From: an uncultured Holophagaceae bacterium
Lineage (GTDB): Bacteria; Acidobacteriota; Holophagae; Holophagales; Holophagaceae
Length of the DNA: 24,360 nt
Reading direction: 5' to 3'
Assembly: GCA_903890595.1 (NCBI GenBank)
Contig: CAITBU010000044.1
Span: 1 to 24,360 of the forward strand
The notes beneath the pieces are model-generated. The model saw only the letters and a list, made by a program, of their open reading frames with translations, had not been told where the DNA came from and searched no databases. Below are positions 19,954-24,360 of this stretch, in pieces; position 1 is the first letter of the stretch; each line of letters opens with the position of its first letter. Position numbers and translations under genes: made by a program.

Positions 19954-21864
19954 CTACCCCGCCTGACTGTGATTGGTGGGGCTCCAGCCCCGCTCGTTCA
20001 GAAGTTTGACACCCTGGATGCGGGTGAGCCGGAAGGCCATCTCTTCCTGGTGGAGGTGGCAGAAGGCCAGCAGGTGGTCCTCCTGGATGGTGCGCGGGGA
20101 CACCCGGCGTAGCTGCGTCCGGTGGGCGGCTGGTGGCAGGTAGGTGAGCTCCACCATGAGGGTGTGGCCGGCCGCGTATTCCAGGATTCGCTGCACCTCT
20201 TCGGCCAGCTGATCTTCGCCGCCCAGATGGAGCATGGGGATCCGGCGCTGGACCTCCTGGTACAGGGCGGGGTCCTCATCGTGCAGCCGCTGGAGGGCCG
20301 AGCGCACCATCTGCTGCACGGGCTCCAGGTGGTGGTTCATGCCCTTCTCATCCACGAAGGCCAGGGCCGCCAGGGCCCACAGGTAGAGCTTCTCGTCTGA
20401 GTCCACGCTGAGGGCCAGGAAGCGCCCGGGCTGGGGCATGAAGCCGGCCTGCTTGAGCAGGGCATAGGCATTGCCGTCGCCGTGGACCTCGAGCACCGTG
20501 TCCGACAGCGAGGCCAGCTTGAGGGGCCCCAGCTCCGGCCGCAGCTTCAGTTCATCGGCCAGGTTGGCGGTGCGCGTGCGGATGAGGCGCACGCCCTGGT
20601 GGATCTCCACCTCGCCGACCCGACGGCTGAGGTCGTCCAGCAGCTGGACGAGGGGCTGGGGCAGGGTCTGGGTGGAAGCGCCCAGGCGCTGGCCCAGGTC
20701 CTCCATGGGCACGCCGGCATCCAGGGCGCGCACCAGGGTGGCATGGCTCACCCGGAAGGTGCCCATGGCGTCCAGGGACTCTACATCGGCCAGCTGCGCC
20801 AGCTGGAGCAGGCGGTGAGGGTTCTGGAGAAGAGGTGTGAGCAGCTCCAGGGTGGGCTGCAGGATCATGGGCTGATCCTGGTCCAGGGGCTGCCAGTGGG
20901 GCGCCGTGCCCTTGAGGTCCCGGAGGAGGTACTCGTGGGCCAAGGCTTCACCGTGGTCCGAGAGGCGTAGGTGGGTGCAGCTGGTGTCGCTCTGGATGAT
21001 GCCCATCCGGCTCAGGAACGGGAGAAACACCGTGCGGGTGCGCTCCTCGTCGAGGGGGTGCAGGGTGCGGAGGAAGGCCAGGAAAGGTTGCACCGCCAGG
21101 GTCTGGCCCCGGCGCTCCAGCAGGTGCTGCATGAGGAAGTGGCGGTCCTCGGCGGGGGGCATGCCCCAGGCCTTCAGGTCGTGCTCGAGGAGGCTGGCAA
21201 AGGCGCGCTCGGCCACCCAGCGGGGCGGGTGACTGGTGACAGCGGGCAGCAGGGTCTCCACGCGGCCATCCCGGTTCCAGAGCAGGCCCAGGCGGTGCAG
21301 CAAGGTGAACAGCAGGGTGGCGTCCTGCTCCTCCTGGAGCATGGCGTTGCGCTGCATGAGCTGACCCAGCTCCTTCTTGGCGGGGAGGCCGCCCTTGAGG
21401 ACGCGCAGGCCCGAGACGCAGCGGAGCAGCACGCTGGTGAGGGCGAGGGAGAAGCGGAAGGGCTCGGCCGGCCGCAGGCGAACCTCCACTGGAGCTGTGA
21501 AGGAAAGGGCGCCGTCATCGAAGTCCTCGAGGGCATCCGCGACCCGCTCGGCCACGGCCCAGGCCTCGCCATCCGGCAGCACCAGCCCCAGCTGCACCAG
21601 GGGTCCCAGGGTGCCGGCGTCCGGCAGGGTCCCTTCTCCAGTCAAGTGCTTGAGGGCGACGAGCGAGACGCTGTCCAGGTCGGCCAAGGTGTCCGAGAGG
21701 CGCTTGTGGTCCTCCAGGTGGAAGACCATGGTCTTCAGCAGCCGGAGGCGGCCCTCGGCACCATCGTCCCAGCGCATGGGAATGGGCAAACGCCTGCGAT
21801 CACAAATGGCACGAAGCTGCTCATCCGAGCAGTTCGACAGGAGCTGAAAGTGCGTGCGTGTCAT
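19954..21864 (-). CDS. Helicase-associated/WYL-type regulatory protein without helicase motor
   Basis: This is a 636-residue cytoplasmic protein. The N-terminal two thirds are Leu-rich helical repeats with winged-helix-like segments, resembling the helicase-associated (XPB/Ssl2 N-terminal-like) domain of large bacterial proteins. The EVHGDGNAYALLKQAGFMPQPG segment near residues 470-495 is typical. The C-terminal about 80 residues look like a WYL domain: ILEYAAGHTLMVELTYL, then RRVSPRTI...DHLLAFCHL...EMAFRLTRIQGVKL. WYL domains bind nucleic acid or small ligands in regulators. No Walker A or DEAD box is present. ATG 21862-21864 with AGGT upstream is chosen. Starts at 21900 or 21912 lack a ribosome site, and the latter is only 12 bases from the neighbouring terminator, leaving no room for a promoter. 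The stop is three bases from the convergent gene's stop. Confidence 0.72.
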   Translation of the reverse strand: MTRTHFQLLSNCSDEQLRAICDRRRLPIPMRWDDGAEGRLRLLKTMVFHLEDHKRLSDTLADLDSVSLVALKHLTGEGTLPDAGTLGPLVQLGLVLPDGEAWAVAERVADALEDFDDGALSFTAPVEVRLRPAEPFRFSLALTSVLLRCVSGLRVLKGGLPAKKELGQLMQRNAMLQEEQDATLLFTLLHRLGLLWNRDGRVETLLPAVTSHPPRWVAERAFASLLEHDLKAWGMPPAEDRHFLMQHLLERRGQTLAVQPFLAFLRTLHPLDEERTRTVFLPFLSRMGIIQSDTSCTHLRLSDHGEALAHEYLLRDLKGTAPHWQPLDQDQPMILQPTLELLTPLLQNPHRLLQLAQLADVESLDAMGTFRVSHATLVRALDAGVPMEDLGQRLGASTQTLPQPLVQLLDDLSRRVGEVEIHQGVRLIRTRTANLADELKLRPELGPLKLASLSDTVLEVHGDGNAYALLKQAGFMPQPGRFLALSVDSDEKLYLWALAALAFVDEKGMNHHLEPVQQMVRSALQRLHDEDPALYQEVQRRIPMLHLGGEDQLAEEVQRILEYAAGHTLMVELTYLPPAAHRTQLRRVSPRTIQEDHLLAFCHLHQEEMAFRLTRIQGVKLLNERGWSPTNHSQAG

Positions 21865-21923
21865 GAACACCTGGAAGAAGGCGATCCTCCAGTGTCCCAT
21901 GGACGGCGGCATTCTTCATGCGC

Positions 21924-21951
21924 AAAAAGCGCCCGGCAGGGGCCGGGCGCT
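21924..21951 (-). terminator. Intrinsic terminator after the cohesin-like lipoprotein gene
   Basis: AGCGCCCGGC (21928-21937) and GCCGGGCGCT (21942-21951) form a perfect 10-bp stem with a 4-base loop, followed on the minus strand by a run of five T. It lies 26 bases past the lipoprotein stop and closes the surface-protein operon. Confidence 0.92.
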
Positions 21952-21977
21952 GGGTTGGCTAGACTTCGCTCAGGTTG

Positions 21978-22787
21978 CTACTGGGCGGCGAGGGTGCCCA
22001 CGCTGATGGTGGTGGCGGTGATGATGCCGGCCGCGTCCGTGTAGTAGGCCTTGCCGGCGTTGGCCGACAGGGTGATGGCGCCGGGGGCCTGGAGGGTCTT
22101 GAGATCCAGAGCCACACGCACCAGGGGGGTGCTGAGGGCCACGGGGCTGGCAATGCCCTTCTGAGCGGCCGTGATCTGGAGGACACCGGCCGTGACCTTG
22201 CCCTTAAGGACCTGGGGGGCGGCCCCCAGGGTGAAGGCCCCGCCATTCTGGACGTAGGTGCCGGCAGCATCAGCAGACGCCACGTTGGCCCAGGAGACCT
22301 TGGCGGTGTCCACGGTGAAGGCGGCAGAGATCCCGGAGCCTGTGGTGGCAGCGGGTCCCACCAGATCCAGGACCAGGTGCGTGGCGGTGGAGAGGGCCGC
22401 GTTCTTCTTCAGCTGGAAGGTCCCCGTGGTGGGATCCGTGTAGGCCAGGGTGGTGGCGGGTACGAGGGTGAAGTTGGCTGTGATGGTCAGGTTGGCGGTC
22501 ACATTGGTGACGGTGAGCGGGTTGGTCGTGCTGGTGGTGAAGCCCGCACCGGTCCAGTTGGTGAACGTGTAGTTGGCGGAGGGCACGGCCGTGACTGCCG
22601 TGGCGCTGCTGCCGGAGGTGATGGTCTGGGTGGCGGTGCCGGTGAGGGTGCCACCGGCACCCGCCACGAAGGTGACGGTGTAGTTGCTCGGGGCGGGCGG
22701 CGTGCTGCCACCGCCCCCGCCGCCGCAGGCAGTGAGGAAGGCCAAGGCCAGGAGGAACCCGGAGAGGACGAGCTTCTTGGGGGACAT
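21978..22787 (-). CDS. Lipoprotein with InlB-type repeat and cohesin-like domain
   Basis: This is a 269-residue precursor. The lipoprotein signal is MSPKKLVLSGFLLALAFLTAC, with lipobox LTAC and lipidated Cys21 followed by six Gly. Gly at +2 fits sorting to the outer membrane. Residues 35-107 form a divergent InlB B-repeat-like module (YTVTFVAGAGGTLTG...NWTGAGF...VTANLTITANF). Residues about 115-262 look like a cohesin-type beta sandwich: a strand THLVLDLVG, then SGISAAFTVDTAKVSWANV, then VLQITAAQKG...PLVRVALDLK...GAITLS. ATG 22785-22787 has GAGG at good spacing. A GTG at 22802 would overlap the previous stop but lacks a ribosome site. It is 11 bases after the dockerin-bearing gene, so the two are expressed together. 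Lipoprotein certain; cohesin assignment moderate. Confidence 0.75.
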   Translation of the reverse strand: MSPKKLVLSGFLLALAFLTACGGGGGGSTPPAPSNYTVTFVAGAGGTLTGTATQTITSGSSATAVTAVPSANYTFTNWTGAGFTTSTTNPLTVTNVTANLTITANFTLVPATTLAYTDPTTGTFQLKKNAALSTATHLVLDLVGPAATTGSGISAAFTVDTAKVSWANVASADAAGTYVQNGGAFTLGAAPQVLKGKVTAGVLQITAAQKGIASPVALSTPLVRVALDLKTLQAPGAITLSANAGKAYYTDAAGIITATTISVGTLAAQ

Positions 22788-22798
22788 GGTGGCCTCGA

Positions 22799-24360
22799 TC
22801 ACAGGAAGGTCAGAAGGAAGGTCAGGTCGGCATCATCCACCGTGCCGTTGGGAACCAGGTCACTGGCAACGTTGGTCGAGCCATGGTTCTTGGCCAGGGT
22901 GAGCAGGTCCAGGAGGTCGATGACCCCATCTCCGTTCAGGTCGAGGGTCCGCACATAGGAGGTGGCGGAGCCCGTCTTCCCGGAGAAGGCGTTGGTGGCG
23001 GTGATGGTGTAGTTGCCCACGGTAGTGGGGGTGAACAGCCCCGTGCCGCTGATCGCGCCGCCGCCGCTGGTGCCCCAGGTGACACCCTGGTTGGCGGCGC
23101 TAAGGCCCGTGACGGCGGCCGAGAACTGCTGGGTGGCGCCAATGAGAGTGGTATAGGAGCTCGCCGTGACGGTCACGGTGACGGAACTGGGTGACACCAG
23201 GGTGATGGTGGCTGTGCCGGACCGGGTGGAGGCTGCCTGGCTGGTGGCGGTGACGGTGTACGTTCCTGCGGCGAGTGTGCTGGCGCTGAAGAGGCCAGTA
23301 CTACCCACGCCCGTGCCGGACCAAGTGACGGTCTGGTTCGTGAGGGGGGTGAGCGTGGAGGCGAACTGCTGGGTGCCGCTGCCCACCATCAACTCTGCTG
23401 TGGCGGGGCTGACGGCCACGGTGACGGCGCTGGGAGCCACCAGGGTTACGTTGGCCGTGGCGGTGATCGTGGGAGCGTCCACGGAGGTGGCGGTGACCGT
23501 GGCGGAGGTGCCGGAAGCGGGGGCCGTGTAGGTCTGAGCCACGCCGGTGCCCGTGGCCGAAGCGATGATGGTGCCGCTGCTCGCCGTCCAGGTGACGGTG
23601 TTGGTGGCGCCATTGCTCACGGTGGGCGTGAAGGCCTGGGTGCCACCCAGGACCAGCGTGGCGGCGGTGGGCGTGAGGGTGACGGAGGGCGGGGTGGTGA
23701 CGGTCACCGTGGCGGTGCCGGTCTTGCCGGAGAAGGCGTTGGTGGCGGTGACCGTGCAGGTACCGGCGGCGTTGGCGGTGAAGAGGCCGGTGGTGGCGTT
23801 GATGGTCCCGCCGGTGCCAGTCACGGACCAGGTGACGCCCTGGTTGCCGGTGCTAAGGCCCGTGACGGTGGCTGTGAACTGCTTGGTAGCGCCCACAAAC
23901 ACCGAGGTGGGTGCGGGGGAGACCGCTACGGAGACAGAGGCTGCGGCCACCAGGGTGACGGTAGCTGTGCCGGTCAGGGTGCCCAGGGATTGGCTGGTGG
24001 CGGTGACGGTGTAGGTGCCGGCAGCCAGGCCCGTGGCGCTGAAGAGGCCCGAAGTGCCAAGGCCGGTGCCGCCACTGATGGACCAGGTGAGGCCAGTGTT
24101 GGTGATGGTCGAAACGGTACCTGTGAACTGCTGGGTGCCGCTGCCTACCATCAGCTCAAGCGTGGAGGGCGTGACAGCCACCGTGACAGCGCTGGGCGCC
24201 ACCAAGGTAACCGTGGCAGAAGCCGAGGCAGCAGGCGTGTCCACGGTGGTAGCTGTAACGGTCGTGGAGGTTCCGCTAGCGGGGGCCGTGTAGGTCTGGA
24301 GGACACCCGAGGCGGTGGCCGTGGAGGGTACGGTGCCGCCGCCGGTCACCGACCAGTTGA
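22799..24360 (-). CDS. Large Ig-like repeat surface protein with C-terminal dockerin, 5' end outside window
   Basis: The frame is open to the window edge (the GTG at 24347-24349 is internal), leaving about 520 visible residues. It contains one partial and five full Ig-like (Big-type) domains of about 82-85 residues, rich in Thr, Val, Ala, Ser and Gly. Repeated motifs are VGSGTQQF, NQGVTWS, GLFSA..AAGTYTVTAT and TNAFSGKTG. The last about 48 residues are dockerin-like. The first calcium loop is canonical (DLNGDGVIDLLD, 22907-22942). The second is degenerate (DLVPNGTVDDAD, with Val at position 3). The protein ends in LLTFL. Such proteins are exported and cell-surface or extracellular. The signal peptide and any adhesive or catalytic head must lie upstream. 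The following gene encodes a cohesin-like lipoprotein, its probable anchor. Confidence 0.82.
   Translation of the reverse strand, partial: NWSVTGGGTVPSTATASGVLQTYTAPASGTSTTVTATTVDTPAASASATVTLVAPSAVTVAVTPSTLELMVGSGTQQFTGTVSTITNTGLTWSISGGTGLGTSGLFSATGLAAGTYTVTATSQSLGTLTGTATVTLVAAASVSVAVSPAPTSVFVGATKQFTATVTGLSTGNQGVTWSVTGTGGTINATTGLFTANAAGTCTVTATNAFSGKTGTATVTVTTPPSVTLTPTAATLVLGGTQAFTPTVSNGATNTVTWTASSGTIIASATGTGVAQTYTAPASGTSATVTATSVDAPTITATANVTLVAPSAVTVAVSPATAELMVGSGTQQFASTLTPLTNQTVTWSGTGVGSTGLFSASTLAAGTYTVTATSQAASTRSGTATITLVSPSSVTVTVTASSYTTLIGATQQFSAAVTGLSAANQGVTWGTSGGGAISGTGLFTPTTVGNYTITATNAFSGKTGSATSYVRTLDLNGDGVIDLLDLLTLAKNHGSTNVASDLVPNGTVDDADLTFLLTFL
22981..24360. repeat. About 750-760 bp direct repeat encoding a three-domain Ig-like unit
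   Basis: Matching DNA segments recur at long range within the gene. The AFSGKTG-coding stretch is at 22981 and 23728 (offset 747). The TYTAPASGTS-coding stretch is at 23519 and 24281 (offset 762). The unit is thus about 250 residues, three Ig-like domains (A-B-C order kept), with the second copy cut by the window edge. The lengths differ slightly by small in-frame changes. Confidence 0.75.

Noticed and set aside
23166..24293. Three hydrophobic Val/Ala-rich plus-strand frames that look like membrane proteins
   Set aside because: They mirror Thr/Val/Ala codons of the Ig-like repeats on the minus strand, and their ends follow the repeat period.
22981..24360. Possible CRISPR-like or non-coding repeats
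   Set aside because: The repeat period is about 750 bp, in frame, and encodes Ig-like domains with conserved motifs.

Overview
This is a high-GC window of ordinary chromosomal character, from a Gram-negative bacterium. It carries an outer-membrane porin, SurA/PpiD-like periplasmic chaperones, a LapB-like LPS assembly protein and a lipoprotein with an outer-membrane-type sorting signal. The gene mix and protein style suggest an acidobacterium of the Holophaga/Geothrix type, but this is a guess from memory without a database search. No tRNA, rRNA, CRISPR array, insertion sequence or phage gene was seen. Genes are tightly packed and no stretch longer than 300 bases lacks a gene. The longest gaps (about 160, 190, 200, 240 and 260 bp) are described as regulatory features.

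Left part (1-10653): uptake and acyl-CoA metabolism. The end of a MaoC/PhaJ-type (R)-enoyl-CoA hydratase lies on the plus strand. Converging on it is a minus-strand operon livK-livG-livF-livH-livM plus an alpha/beta hydrolase, with translationally coupled junctions and a strong hairpin between livK and livG. A porin gene lies directly upstream of it. Then come a divergent FabH-like ketosynthase and an acetoacetyl-CoA reductase (PhaB) as a two-gene unit. Its promoter (TTGACA box) is followed by overlapping GTTC/GAAC palindromes, and a TetR regulator is encoded just upstream. Together these genes look like a module for importing and processing an organic or fatty acid-like substrate or making hydroxyacyl chains. 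No PHA synthase is in the window.

Middle part (10697-16186): bioF (biotin synthesis) is divergent from a 56-residue protein that looks like a shrunken Bax-inhibitor-1 family protein. A plus-strand cluster for envelope folding and RNA metabolism follows: two parvulin-family periplasmic proteins (the second lacking both conserved histidines), an RqcP/Hsp15-like S4 protein and a YhaM-like OB-HD exonuclease. An unrecognised 161-residue coiled-coil protein comes next. It ends at a perfect 46-bp palindromic bidirectional terminator.

Right part (16252-24360): a lapB-like gene and a family 4 uracil-DNA glycosylase gene on the minus strand are divergent from an ECF sigma factor gene. That sigma gene has a GGAACTT-type promoter and overlaps a gene for a single-span coiled-coil membrane protein, a candidate regulator of the sigma factor. 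A second small membrane coiled-coil protein follows. It shares an unusual GGCACGGGTCTGGC promoter-like motif with the 161-residue protein gene. On the minus strand lie a helicase-associated/WYL-type protein and, at the right edge, the most intriguing pair: a long Ig-like repeat protein ending in a dockerin-like module, followed directly by a lipoprotein with a cohesin-like domain. This pair is a candidate non-cellulosomal surface-display system.
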